Shown piece after piece: positions 8,467 through 18,059 of a DNA stretch of 64,000 nucleotides; within the stretch, counting starts at the first letter, position 1, and each line of letters begins with the position of its first letter. The DNA comes from UBA817 sp049889215 (GTDB lineage Bacteria > Margulisbacteria > Marinamargulisbacteria > UBA817). The stretch covers positions 62,001 through 126,000 of the forward strand of contig JBMHDV010000027.1 in NCBI GenBank assembly GCA_049889215.1, read 5' to 3'. The notes under the pieces were generated by a model. It did no database searches and was not told the origin of the DNA. It saw only the letters and a program-made list of their open reading frames with translations. A program made the position numbers and the translations under genes.

Positions 8467-9417
8467 ATGTTTTACTTAATCACTGGTGAAAACACCACTT
8501 TAATTGAAGATGAAAAAAACAGAATTCTGACAGAATTCAAAGACATTCCCTTTGAAGACAGTAAAACAACATCATTAAATGAATTTATTCATGCAACAGA
8601 AGCTTGTGATATGTTTTCCCCCCAAAAGGGGTTTATTTGTACCAATCCAAAGTGGCTAAAAAAAGTTGATAAAATTAATATTGCATCCTTAGAACAATGC
8701 TTAAAAAACGCCCACAACTTTAAACTGCCCATTATCATTATTGCAACAAAAATAGATAAACGCTCTGCATGTTACAAACTATTTAAAAAACAACATGCAA
8801 TAGAACTGAATTGCCCAGAATTTAAAGAATGGGAAAGCCAAAAAGTCATTGATTGGATATTATCTTATTGTCAAAATCAAGGAACAACCATTAATTCAAA
8901 ATCAGCACAAATGCTAATTAATGCATACGGCAACAATCTTGGCATAATCAAACAAGAAATTAACAAGTGCTTAATTACAATTTTACCTGAAAAAACCATT
9001 ACTGAAGAACACCTTCTTCACGCATCTAGCAATTCAATGGGCGAGTATAATCAACTATCCAGTGCTATAAAAACAGGAAACATACAAAATATCCTTAAAC
9101 ACATATTTAATCTTTTAGAACAAAAAGAAGACGCCCACAAAATTATGAACCAACTTGTGTTTCAAATCAACCAACTCATACCGTTAAGTCTAGGGGACAC
9201 TCAACAAATGCAGTCCGATCAATTGGCAACCAAGCTAGGCAAACATCCTTTTTTCATTAAAAAACAACTGGAAAGCCTTCAAAAAAATACATTGAAGCAT
9301 AAACTGCCCAATATCATTCAAAAATTAGGTGCAATGGATCTGGCTATTAAATCTGGGAAACAAAGTGCAAAACAAGCACTCATTGATCTTTCAAACCTCC
9401 TAAAATATCAAATATAA
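8467..9417 (+). CDS. holA: DNA polymerase III subunit delta
   Basis: 316 residues. It opens with MFYLITGENTTLIEDEK, the typical start of the delta subunit (LxGxDxxLIxE), and ends with the helical collar (KSGKQSAKQALIDLSNLL). Delta opens the beta clamp as part of the clamp loader. Divergence is high in the middle, as usual for HolA. The ATG at 8467 fits the conserved N-terminus; the upstream in-frame stretch from 8209 belongs to the opposite-strand gene. No ribosome site is visible. Two small genes follow. Confidence 0.82.
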   Translation: MFYLITGENTTLIEDEKNRILTEFKDIPFEDSKTTSLNEFIHATEACDMFSPQKGFICTNPKWLKKVDKINIASLEQCLKNAHNFKLPIIIIATKIDKRSACYKLFKKQHAIELNCPEFKEWESQKVIDWILSYCQNQGTTINSKSAQMLINAYGNNLGIIKQEINKCLITILPEKTITEEHLLHASSNSMGEYNQLSSAIKTGNIQNILKHIFNLLEQKEDAHKIMNQLVFQINQLIPLSLGDTQQMQSDQLATKLGKHPFFIKKQLESLQKNTLKHKLPNIIQKLGAMDLAIKSGKQSAKQALIDLSNLLKYQI

Positions 9418-9469
9418 TCAATGCATAAAACACCCTATAATGAGCGATACTCATATTAGAGGTAGATAT

Positions 9470-9802
9470 ATGGATGAATTTAAGGTCAATAATCAATTTG
9501 AACAAAAACTAAACAAAAAAAATGAACTGTCAAAACAAGAACGCGATGAATTTGAGTCTGAATTAGAAGAAATCAATCGACTAATCGAACAAAATCTTGA
9601 TGATGACTCAGAGATCACAGAAACAAAAACCACCACTGTTGATCCAATCAAAGAACCAACCAATCCCACAACAACCATTGCCGATAAAAGCAATGAATTA
9701 GGGAATGCTAAATGGCACCGCGAACAACTACAACGACAAGAGATATTCAAAAACAGTGATCCACACGGCAAAAACAAAAAAGCAGCCGGCGAAGACATTT
9801 AA
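9470..9802 (+). CDS. Small charged hypothetical protein
   Basis: 110 residues from the ATG at 9470, which has AGAGGT 7 nt upstream; a TATAAT at 9436-9441 could start the message. The sequence is hydrophilic: Lys/Glu-rich and helical to about residue 50 (KQERDEFESELEEINRLIEQ), then Thr/Pro-rich, then a short KWHREQLQRQEIF helix. No cysteine, signal peptide or membrane segment. Not recognised. The alternative start at 9440 overlaps the -10 and is less likely. The next gene begins directly after its stop. Confidence 0.6.
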   Translation: MDEFKVNNQFEQKLNKKNELSKQERDEFESELEEINRLIEQNLDDDSEITETKTTTVDPIKEPTNPTTTIADKSNELGNAKWHREQLQRQEIFKNSDPHGKNKKAAGEDI

Positions 9803-10063
9803 ATGTCAGACATTGGCCCTATCTCTGCCGATCTCCCATCTCTTGCAGAAGAGGTAATAAATTCACCTGACACAATTTCGACAACTTGTCGCGCATGTGT
9901 TGAGTCATCATCATCGGTTGATGAACTTAGCGATAAACTAAAGATACTTGAAGAAAGCATAGGAAACAGCTCGCCAGCAACAATTCAAATGATCAATGAA
10001 ATCAAAACAATGATTGAATCAGATACGAGTTTATCAGAAATCCAATCCAAACTGTCCAGTTAA
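9803..10063 (+). CDS. Small acidic hypothetical protein
   Basis: 86 residues; the ATG follows the TAA of the previous gene with no gap, which suggests translation by reinitiation. Acidic, Ser-rich, probably all-helical (VDELSDKLKILEESIG, TIQMINEIKTMIES), with two cysteines (TTCRACVE). Its stop overlaps the convergent tamA-like gene by 4 nt. No family recognised; the tight coupling to the neighbour is the main support that it is real. Confidence 0.5.
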   Translation: MSDIGPISADLPSLAEEVINSPDTISTTCRACVESSSSVDELSDKLKILEESIGNSSPATIQMINEIKTMIESDTSLSEIQSKLSS

Positions 10064-11715
10064 AATGTTTGAGACACATTGAAGTGAACCATAAGCTCAT
10101 CATTTCCAAAACCAAAATCCAATCGTAAAGGTATCACAGACTCTAACAATCGAACACCAAATCCGTACCCTCGATACAATTGATCAAACAATTGATTGAA
10201 TTCATCATTTATAAATCCACCATCTAAAAATAAAACTCCAGCAATATTTTGTGATAATCGTTGCCTTAATTCAAAATTAAAAGATAAACGATAGTTTCCA
10301 AGAAAAGAAAACTCATTGTATCCTCTCAGTGAATTTGCGCCACCTAACGAAAACCGCTCAGTTTCAAATGTTGATTCTTGGCCTAATTTTTTATATCTAC
10401 CCCCAAAAAGTTGAACTGCAAATGTCGATTGATTAAGCGTATAAAAGTAAGCATTTGTTAGACGAAACCGATGAAATGAAATCCCACCTAAATCAATAAG
10501 TCCCAAGTTGCCTCCAATATCATAATTCAATGCAATTCGATGCCCAAATGTGGGATATTGAAAATGATCAACTTTGTTTTGATCCAATAAAAAAGAGATG
10601 GATCGTGTGGTATAGCCAGAAAAGTCACCGTCATCTTGCGGAACTACAGTCTCATTGCGTAAGGTGGTGGCAATTGCCAAATATTGACGCTTAATTTGAT
10701 GCATGAACGACACTGCACCACCTGAACGAATAGTTTTATAAATAGTTAAATCCTCTTGATAAACTTCAGAAAGAAATCTTTTGTAAAAACTAATGTCAAA
10801 TGAAACTGGAAAAGAATTAAATAACCAAGGTTGATTATATCGAAATTTATACGCTCGAGTCTCTACATTGTTTAAATAACCCAACTGGAATTGCAACTCT
10901 ATAAAATCTGTGTAAATAAACCGGTTGTACCACTTAAGCTTAGAAAATAGAGCCACACCTTTATCATCTTCCAATTCCTCTAAACCAATATCCAACATAT
11001 TTTGCTTTCGCTCCCTTATCTGATACGCTAATCGAACATTATCCGATGAAACCATCTCAATGGTTGGTCCGTTGACACTACTAAAGTTTGACAATTGCGA
11101 TAATGATTCAAGATCAATATCTAAAATTCGCCGATTGAGCTGATCACCGTTTGATAACAAAAGTTCACGATAAATAACCCAAGACGGGGTTGTATCCAAT
11201 CCCATAACGACAATCTCACTGATTGTAGGTGACTCAATCATAATCGTCATTGTTCCAGCATCAGAAACCGAAATTGATTTAACGGATGCGGTAATATATC
11301 CCCAATCAACCAATTGTTTATTAATTGCAGCAACATCATCTTTTAAATATTTAAAGTTTAAATAGTCACCAGATGTATGAGCCATCACCATCGTCAGTTG
11401 ACGCATTGGAATTGGAGAACCAACAACATGAATTTTTGTTATCACCGGGTTATACTGAATATTAACAACTAACCGACTACCTCGCTTCTTCTTATCAAAT
11501 TGAAATGTTATGGATTGATATACACCATTCTGTCGAATTTGATTTAAAAAAGCTTCAACTTGCTGCTCAGATGAAATCACCCCATTAAACCGAGAATTTA
11601 TCTTTGAAATCAAAAACTGATCATCTGTCCCAGTCACAGCAACCGACTGAATAAAGGCCGAATGAGCAGCAGTAGAAAAATAAATAAATAAAAAGATATT
11701 AAAAAGAATACGCAT
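10060..11715 (-). CDS. Omp85-family outer membrane protein, TamA-like
   Basis: 551 residues. Signal peptide of about 19 residues, then POTRA-like repeats (IQSVAVTGTDDQF, ITKIHVVGSPIPM, ISEIVVMGLD) to about residue 250, then a beta-barrel. Barrel signatures are GGANSLRGYNEF (the LRGY loop motif of Omp85 proteins) and a last strand ending SQTF with the terminal aromatic. The gene overlaps the 3' end of the tamB-like gene by 17 nt, and this pairing is why TamA is favoured over BamA. With TamB it would bridge the envelope for outer-membrane protein or lipid transport. A separate bamA is not in the window, so a general BamA role cannot be excluded. Confidence 0.8.
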   Translation of the reverse strand: MRILFNIFLFIYFSTAAHSAFIQSVAVTGTDDQFLISKINSRFNGVISSEQQVEAFLNQIRQNGVYQSITFQFDKKKRGSRLVVNIQYNPVITKIHVVGSPIPMRQLTMVMAHTSGDYLNFKYLKDDVAAINKQLVDWGYITASVKSISVSDAGTMTIMIESPTISEIVVMGLDTTPSWVIYRELLLSNGDQLNRRILDIDLESLSQLSNFSSVNGPTIEMVSSDNVRLAYQIRERKQNMLDIGLEELEDDKGVALFSKLKWYNRFIYTDFIELQFQLGYLNNVETRAYKFRYNQPWLFNSFPVSFDISFYKRFLSEVYQEDLTIYKTIRSGGAVSFMHQIKRQYLAIATTLRNETVVPQDDGDFSGYTTRSISFLLDQNKVDHFQYPTFGHRIALNYDIGGNLGLIDLGGISFHRFRLTNAYFYTLNQSTFAVQLFGGRYKKLGQESTFETERFSLGGANSLRGYNEFSFLGNYRLSFNFELRQRLSQNIAGVLFLDGGFINDEFNQLFDQLYRGYGFGVRLLESVIPLRLDFGFGNDELMVHFNVSQTF

Positions 11716-14700
11716 AACTTAACGACCACCTCGGATCAAACACCGTTACCTCTGAATACTCATTTGCATTCTTCAAACTCACTGAAAAATTGGGTTGAAA
11801 ATAATACGTAACATCAACTCGAGTCAACTTTACACCTCTAGCATTTTCATTAACATAGTCTGTTGATAAATTTAGATCCGAGCGTAATGTTAAAAACAAT
11901 TTCTCTTTATATAGATTTGATACAGTTTGAATACCAAATAAATCCTCATTAATTTTGCTATCTGAATCTGAACTAAGAATTGTTCGGCCAAAGTCATAAT
12001 TTAACCTTAAATCATAAAGACCAACCCGCTTTGCAAAACGCCGCTCATACGGTCGTAATGAACTTCGGATAAATGTATTAATACGATCTCGTCCATAATT
12101 AGTGAAATCCGTCTCCTCTGAATTAGAAATAATTTTGGGTAGTAATAGATTAAGGCCGTAATAGCTAGCTTGCGAACCACTAACATCTGTTTGCATTAAA
12201 TCAACATCATACGTCCCATAAAGCTCATATTCTGGAAACGTCAAAAAAGCATTATTTAACCCAAAATCAAAAACAGTCACCTTAGCCGCTGTACCCGACA
12301 AATCTCCATTAATCGATAACCCAATGGCATCATAAGGCAACGTATCATTTCGAACATTTTTTGAAGACACTTGAGTATCTATTTTTCGTAGCGCCCTTAA
12401 ATTCAACGCCACCATCATTTGCTGAAAACCGTCATCTTGAATCGGAGATAGATCCACACGCTGATCTGTGACATACTCCGGGACATCTTTAAAAAAATGG
12501 TTTTGTTGTGACTTTGGCATTAACTCATAAACACCATCAAAAATAGAAATAGATCCATCATAAAAATATAAACTTGTCGTAAATTGAGGGGAATTAATTG
12601 AACCGGATATTTGAAAGGGGGCTGAGCGATTCTTTTCATCCAATTCCAGAAAAATGTTATTAGCAAATCTAAAAATGCCATCACCTACCAAACTTCCTTG
12701 TATATAGTTCCCAGAACCAAGTGTTGTTGTTAAATCCAATAAAATTCTAGGCTTTGTTTTATTTTTAGTACGCTTTGGCAAATTAAAAATACCGTCTCGA
12801 AAAATAAGGCTTCCAGACAATTGAGGTCCGGATTCATTGGCCTTACCAAGGCTATACTTAATGTTTTCCAAAGCGTTTTTTTCCCAATAAAGCGTCTGGT
12901 CCCCCTGAAATTTGATTTGGTTTGCAAGAACGTCACCAGAAAAAAAGACAGGAAAGTTCATCGAAAAAAATGTGTCTTTCATTGTTAGGTTATAGGCAAC
13001 TTTGGCTTTCTTTTTCATTAAATCGATAGGACCTAAGTCAATATCTCCAGAAATATTAAACTCATTTTTCTTGTTTTCCCGAGTGACTCGTCTAAAGGTA
13101 TGGTCTCCTTGCCATATAACATTTAATACATCCAGACTTAGCACAGATGAATCAACACGATAACGATATCTTGGAACTTGAATGACAGATGATTGCCCAT
13201 CATTAGAGGACACTACCCTTAATTCAAAATCATTAAAATCAACATCCAATGAACGAACGGACAAATTATGAATTGGACCAACAAATTTCCACTTCACATA
13301 CCCAGTATTATAAAGACTTTCAATATATGCTGAGGCACCTGAAAAAATATTTAATGACGCATCAGAAAATTCAAATCCCATATCCAACCATTTATCTTTA
13401 TAGTTATATTCACCAAGAAGAAAACCGTTATAGTTTTTACCCAAATATTGCATTAACGAATTCGTAATCTCATGAGTGTTTTTCTCCTTATTATACGACA
13501 AATCTATTGCAAGAGATTCAACTTCGACCTTATTGAACACCAACTGATCAACATAAAAGTTATAATTTTCAATAGAGTCAGTTATATCTTTTGACTTTAA
13601 TTGCATCAAATCGGCCTGGACCATTTGCATGTAATCAAAATCCGTTAAAATAATATCAATTTTGTTTTTGCCTAAATCACGATTATTAATCGATAAATAC
13701 CCACTAAGTAATCCTTTAATTTTATTGTCAGCCAATGCTTTTTTCTGATATTGAGAGTAAAATTGCATAAAGCTTTGAAGGTTATCATGCTGATATTTGT
13801 GATAATCAAATGCTTCATTGAAAAAAAACTCATTTTCTTGTGATTGCATTGTAAAATCATCAAGTTTTTTAATTATTGTGTAATAAATATCAGACACAGT
13901 ATTTAAATTTAGATTGGCTGCCTTCATGTTCAAATCATAAAATGAATAAAATGTATCAGAAGATGCGGTTTTAGAGAAATCTATAGAGCCATTTGCCAAA
14001 AATCGTCCTCGATTTAATTGAACTTGAAACTGATCAAAAGTTAGCGTATCGCCCAATTTTTTACCATCAAATAAAAGATACTGGATTGGAATGCCATCCA
14101 ATTCCAAATCCATGGACTCTACTAAACCATCAAAATTTAAATCTGATAGATCCCCAAAAAAACGCCCCTTTACACTAACATCACCCAATAATTTCTGACG
14201 CGAAAAAAAGTCCAAAGCATCCAATCTAAAAAAACCTTTCTTCTTTTGCGTAACATCGAATGCCCCTTTTGAGCTTAATGAACCAGCTAAATCTAACTCA
14301 TGAAGCCCACTAAGACGACATTGATTAATGGTAATTTCCCCGCCATTCGTCTCAACTTCTAAAAATACATCACCAAGTTGACCATATTGTAGCTTAAACC
14401 CCTGAATATTTAATTTTGATTTAAAGTTTAGCTCTGATGCGTGATCATACAATAAATAACCAGTAGCAACACCGCCAAAGGATCCAAATAACTGAGAATT
14501 AGTAAGTTTCGGCAATAACATTAAGTCAAACTGATCAAAATTTAAATCCAAAAGAATCGGTTTTTTCTGGTATAACTTAACCTCACCACTTAACTTAGTT
14601 GTCCCATACACTAAATCATTAATTTTAAATTTATGGCGCTGATTATCAAATTGATAACCTAAATCGAAAGCGTCAAATCGTTGATTATTGTAGGCAATGC

Positions 14701-16402
14701 CACGCCCTTTTAGCTGACTTTCAAACACCCCATTAAAGCCCTGCTCTGACCAAGAAACCTCACCTTTAGATTCCATTTCTTCCAAATAATACGCCTGCTG
14801 ATCTGGCTGAGCTAGTTGCCCAAGGCCTGACTGATTAAACGATAAACCAGCTGAACTTAACTTTCCCGAAAACTCAAGGGCTTGGCCATTCGACAAATAA
14901 ACACTAAAAACAGGCAATTTCAACACTTGTTTTTCCTGCCTCAAAATAGCTTTTATTTTTTTTATTGTAATTCCATAAAAAGTTAAATTTAATTGATCAA
15001 GATTAAATTCGGTTTGATTGTTTTTAGAGTCTGAGGCAAGATAAATATTTGCTGTCACTTCTGAATTAAGTACAGGAACAAAAAGAGGTAATCCTGCCAA
15101 TTCAATATGATAATCATTCTTATAAATATTACCCGATACCTCATAAGATGATGATGACAAAGAGGTGAGATACCCTGGTTGACCGTCTTTTGCCACCAAC
15201 TTTAAATTTACCGGATCGATATTAATCAGCTTGGATTTAATTTCACTTGTTTTAAGATAAGTGGTAAAAGTTGGGCGTTGAAACAAACCCGTCAATTTAA
15301 CCATAACTGATGCATCAAAATCTAAATCAGTTGGTGGCGCTAACTTTAAATATGAAAACACATCTTCTGGTTGAATGACACCGTCAGATGCCATCGATAA
15401 ATTAAACCGTCGGTTATAAAAAGAAATGTCCCCAGAAACATTAAACGGAACATCATGAATCATTGCCCGAATGTTTTTTAATATTAAGGAAGCTTCATTA
15501 TGATTTGAAAAAACAACCTGACCAGATACATTTTTCAAAGGCACCTTAAATCGAGCTGGATTAATGGATAAATAATCAAAATTAATAGCAATATTATAGA
15601 AAAACCTCTTTTTAATTGCTTTATTTGAATTGCTCTTTATTTGACCTGAAATCTGTAAAAAGTCATCAGAAATATTAACTTTTGAAAATGGGACTAAATA
15701 TGATGCCCAGTCATCCGTCACTAATGAAACAGCTTTAAAATCATACAAGTATTCAGTCCCCTGAATTTCACCCTGAATTGAACTTCGATCAGCAGATCCA
15801 GCAATAGAAAAATCAAAATCTAGCTTCACCTTTCTTGATGAATCAAATGCAATTGTCCCTTGCCCACTTGAAAAGGAAGACGAAAACTCCTGGGCGACTT
15901 TTCCCCAACCTCTAACATCCGTATACGTACCAGATATGTCGTTAAATTGAATTGTTAATCGTGATGGAGATGCCCCGCTCTCACCACTTTTCGAAGATAA
16001 TGCTTTAACAAACTCAATGATATTAACTTTTTTTGATTCTAAGCGATTAACATTTAACAGAACCCCGTTAACATTTACTTTACCAATAATATCCGACAGA
16101 CCATTGGTGATGAACCGCAATGACGGATAAATCGTAACTAAATCAGCTTTAATAAAATACGTTTGGTTCTTTACAGGTGCTTGACTGTAAATCACTACAT
16201 CTTTTAAAACAATTCCAGAAAACAAGTTTCCCGATAATTGTCTAAAATCGATAGGCCTAGCCAAAGCACGCTCAATACTTTTTTCTAAATTATCTTTCGC
16301 TATTTTATTAATAAAAGGAACTTTTAACGCGTATCCTGATACCAAAGAAAAAACTAAAAATACAAAAGCAAAAAAAGTAGTCAGCCGAAACAATCGTTTC
16401 AT
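11699..16402 (-). CDS. TamB-like translocation/AsmA-type envelope-spanning protein
   Basis: 1567 residues. One N-terminal membrane anchor (residues about 6-26) is followed by an AsmA-like start (ALARPIDFRQLSGNLFSGIVLKDVVIY). A very long series of beta-strands built from ISGxI/LxGxxxF repeats comes next, and a C-terminal DUF490-type region ends DPRWSLSYAYSF. Such proteins form a hydrophobic groove across the periplasm. It begins 3 nt after thrC and overlaps the Omp85 gene, so all are one transcript. Longer than E. coli TamB (about 1260 residues). Confidence 0.82.
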   Translation of the reverse strand: MKRLFRLTTFFAFVFLVFSLVSGYALKVPFINKIAKDNLEKSIERALARPIDFRQLSGNLFSGIVLKDVVIYSQAPVKNQTYFIKADLVTIYPSLRFITNGLSDIIGKVNVNGVLLNVNRLESKKVNIIEFVKALSSKSGESGASPSRLTIQFNDISGTYTDVRGWGKVAQEFSSSFSSGQGTIAFDSSRKVKLDFDFSIAGSADRSSIQGEIQGTEYLYDFKAVSLVTDDWASYLVPFSKVNISDDFLQISGQIKSNSNKAIKKRFFYNIAINFDYLSINPARFKVPLKNVSGQVVFSNHNEASLILKNIRAMIHDVPFNVSGDISFYNRRFNLSMASDGVIQPEDVFSYLKLAPPTDLDFDASVMVKLTGLFQRPTFTTYLKTSEIKSKLINIDPVNLKLVAKDGQPGYLTSLSSSSYEVSGNIYKNDYHIELAGLPLFVPVLNSEVTANIYLASDSKNNQTEFNLDQLNLTFYGITIKKIKAILRQEKQVLKLPVFSVYLSNGQALEFSGKLSSAGLSFNQSGLGQLAQPDQQAYYLEEMESKGEVSWSEQGFNGVFESQLKGRGIAYNNQRFDAFDLGYQFDNQRHKFKINDLVYGTTKLSGEVKLYQKKPILLDLNFDQFDLMLLPKLTNSQLFGSFGGVATGYLLYDHASELNFKSKLNIQGFKLQYGQLGDVFLEVETNGGEITINQCRLSGLHELDLAGSLSSKGAFDVTQKKKGFFRLDALDFFSRQKLLGDVSVKGRFFGDLSDLNFDGLVESMDLELDGIPIQYLLFDGKKLGDTLTFDQFQVQLNRGRFLANGSIDFSKTASSDTFYSFYDLNMKAANLNLNTVSDIYYTIIKKLDDFTMQSQENEFFFNEAFDYHKYQHDNLQSFMQFYSQYQKKALADNKIKGLLSGYLSINNRDLGKNKIDIILTDFDYMQMVQADLMQLKSKDITDSIENYNFYVDQLVFNKVEVESLAIDLSYNKEKNTHEITNSLMQYLGKNYNGFLLGEYNYKDKWLDMGFEFSDASLNIFSGASAYIESLYNTGYVKWKFVGPIHNLSVRSLDVDFNDFELRVVSSNDGQSSVIQVPRYRYRVDSSVLSLDVLNVIWQGDHTFRRVTRENKKNEFNISGDIDLGPIDLMKKKAKVAYNLTMKDTFFSMNFPVFFSGDVLANQIKFQGDQTLYWEKNALENIKYSLGKANESGPQLSGSLIFRDGIFNLPKRTKNKTKPRILLDLTTTLGSGNYIQGSLVGDGIFRFANNIFLELDEKNRSAPFQISGSINSPQFTTSLYFYDGSISIFDGVYELMPKSQQNHFFKDVPEYVTDQRVDLSPIQDDGFQQMMVALNLRALRKIDTQVSSKNVRNDTLPYDAIGLSINGDLSGTAAKVTVFDFGLNNAFLTFPEYELYGTYDVDLMQTDVSGSQASYYGLNLLLPKIISNSEETDFTNYGRDRINTFIRSSLRPYERRFAKRVGLYDLRLNYDFGRTILSSDSDSKINEDLFGIQTVSNLYKEKLFLTLRSDLNLSTDYVNENARGVKLTRVDVTYYFQPNFSVSLKNANEYSEVTVFDPRWSLSYAYSF

Positions 16403-16405
16403 AAA

Positions 16406-17473
16406 TTAACGATTTTGACGAGAATAAATGGACTGGAATACTGCATCGTAAGTAGCCTCAACAACCTCTGGAACTGTTGATACTTTAATGGCATGATCTG
16501 GATCTTTAAGCCCGTGACCAGTTATAATTGAAACAATCGTTTCCGATGATTTAAACTGATACTTTTCAGCCATTTCAACAACTCCTGCAATTGCCACAGC
16601 ACAAGCTGGCTCACAAAAAACACCATCTTCTTGAGCAAGCATCTGCTGATATTTAGTAATTTTATCATCTGATACCATTCCTATATGGCCATTCGACTCA
16701 TCTCTTGCAGCAACTGCATACTGCCAACTCGCAGGGTTTCCTATGCGAATTGCTGTTGCAATTGTTTCAGGCTCTTCAACAACATGCCCTCTAACTATCG
16801 GCGCGGCGCCTTCAGCTTGAAATCCAACCATTTTTGGTAAAGACGCAATTTTGCCCATGGTTTTGTACTCATTATAACCTTTCCAATACGCGGTTATATT
16901 TCCTGCATTGCCGACTGGCATAAAATGATAATCTGGCGCTTTACCTAGTTGGTCAACAATCTCAAAAGCACCTGTTTTCTGTCCCTCAATACGATATGGA
17001 TTTACAGAATTGACCAATGCAATTGGTTCCTTTTCAGCAATTTCACGTACGATATTTAAAGCAACATCAAAATTCCCATTAATCTGAATCACTCTTGCCC
17101 CGTGCATCATTGCCTGAGACAATTTACCTAAAGCAATCTTGCCTTTTGGAATTAAAACAATACAGTCCATCTTTGCTTTCGCTGCATAGGCTGCAGCTGA
17201 GGCTGAGGTGTTACCCGTTGATGCACAGATAATGGTTTTCATACCATCTTCTTTTGCTTTTGTTACAGCCATGCACATCCCACGATCCTTAAATGAACCC
17301 GTTGGATTTAACCCCTCAAATTTCACATACCACTGAGCATCAATCCCCAATGACTTTGCTAAGTTATTGACAGGTATTAAAGGTGTATTTCCCTCATTAA
17401 GAGACACAACAGGTGTCTTGGCACTTACCGGCAAAAACTCTCTATATTCTTCAACTAAACCTTTCCACAACAT
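16406..17473 (-). CDS. thrC: Threonine synthase
   Basis: 355 residues, fold type II PLP enzyme. NPTGSFKDRG holds the PLP lysine (Lys62), the phosphate loop reads PVGNAGNITA, and ISGPLP-type end residues are replaced by IITGHGLKDPD. The length and order match the short threonine synthases of Bacillus and Cyanobacteria, which convert O-phosphohomoserine to threonine. It sits between cvpA and tamB, 7 nt after the former. No other threonine genes are near; the lrp regulator at the head of the same cluster may tie it to amino-acid supply. Confidence 0.93.
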   Translation of the reverse strand: MLWKGLVEEYREFLPVSAKTPVVSLNEGNTPLIPVNNLAKSLGIDAQWYVKFEGLNPTGSFKDRGMCMAVTKAKEDGMKTIICASTGNTSASAAAYAAKAKMDCIVLIPKGKIALGKLSQAMMHGARVIQINGNFDVALNIVREIAEKEPIALVNSVNPYRIEGQKTGAFEIVDQLGKAPDYHFMPVGNAGNITAYWKGYNEYKTMGKIASLPKMVGFQAEGAAPIVRGHVVEEPETIATAIRIGNPASWQYAVAARDESNGHIGMVSDDKITKYQQMLAQEDGVFCEPACAVAIAGVVEMAEKYQFKSSETIVSIITGHGLKDPDHAIKVSTVPEVVEATYDAVFQSIYSRQNR

Positions 17474-17480
17474 AATTATG

Positions 17481-18059
17481 TCACCTCTCTAATAAATTAT
17501 ACCTAAAATCATCGTCCATGATGTAAGGTTCTTGTTTTATTTCTTTTATTTTTTTTAAATCCACTTGATGTTCATCAGCCGAATTTTTATACATGGTCAT
17601 AACTTTGTACCCAAATGTTGTAATCCTTTTTGTTATTGGCGTAGACTCAAACAAGTCAGCTTTCAAGCTCGATATAAATGTTAACACTACTGTTACTATT
17701 AGAACAGCTTTTAGTACATTCAAAACAGCACCTGAAATTCTTAAAATGAAATTAATACCTGTTAGCTTAAAAAATAACGTCGCCAATTTAGCAAAAAAAT
17801 AAGTCATTATATAAAAAAGAACCCATAGCATTAAAAAGAAATAAATCGACGATTCATCGAATGGAATCGAAATAAAGCCACTAATGAAAGTATAGGCCTT
17901 CTGTCGAAAAAGCCAAGCAAATAACCAAGCACCATAAATTCCAAAAATACTGACCAAAACATGAAATAGGCCGTACCTTAAACCAACAAATGCAGCATAA
18001 GAAACATAACCCAATATGACAGTATCTAGAAGTTGGCCACTAATCATGACCAGAAACAA
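17481..18059 (-). CDS. CvpA family membrane protein
   Basis: 192 residues with four membrane segments in the first 135 (DTVILGYVSYAAFVGLRYG, FHVLVSIFGIYGAWLF, FLMLWVLFYIMTYFF, VLKAVLIVTVVLTFI) and a short soluble tail. The D-x-x-I-L...G..RG/YG start is typical of CvpA (colicin V production) proteins, whose function is still poorly defined. It overlaps the aminotransferase stop by 20 nt; the next Met at residue 5 would shorten the overlap. Part of the lrp-to-tamA operon. Confidence 0.75.
   Translation of the reverse strand: MFLVMISGQLLDTVILGYVSYAAFVGLRYGLFHVLVSIFGIYGAWLFAWLFRQKAYTFISGFISIPFDESSIYFFLMLWVLFYIMTYFFAKLATLFFKLTGINFILRISGAVLNVLKAVLIVTVVLTFISSLKADLFESTPITKRITTFGYKVMTMYKNSADEHQVDLKKIKEIKQEPYIMDDDFRYNLLER

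Noticed and set aside
9711..9725. TGGCACC resembling a sigma54 -24 element
   Set aside because: No -12 TTGC element at the right distance; inside a coding region.
13249..13467. 72-residue plus-strand frame inside the tamB-like gene
   Set aside because: It is the antisense of a well-supported long gene and has no protein-like features; the same applies to frames at 12730-12936, 13672-13863 and 13993-14178.
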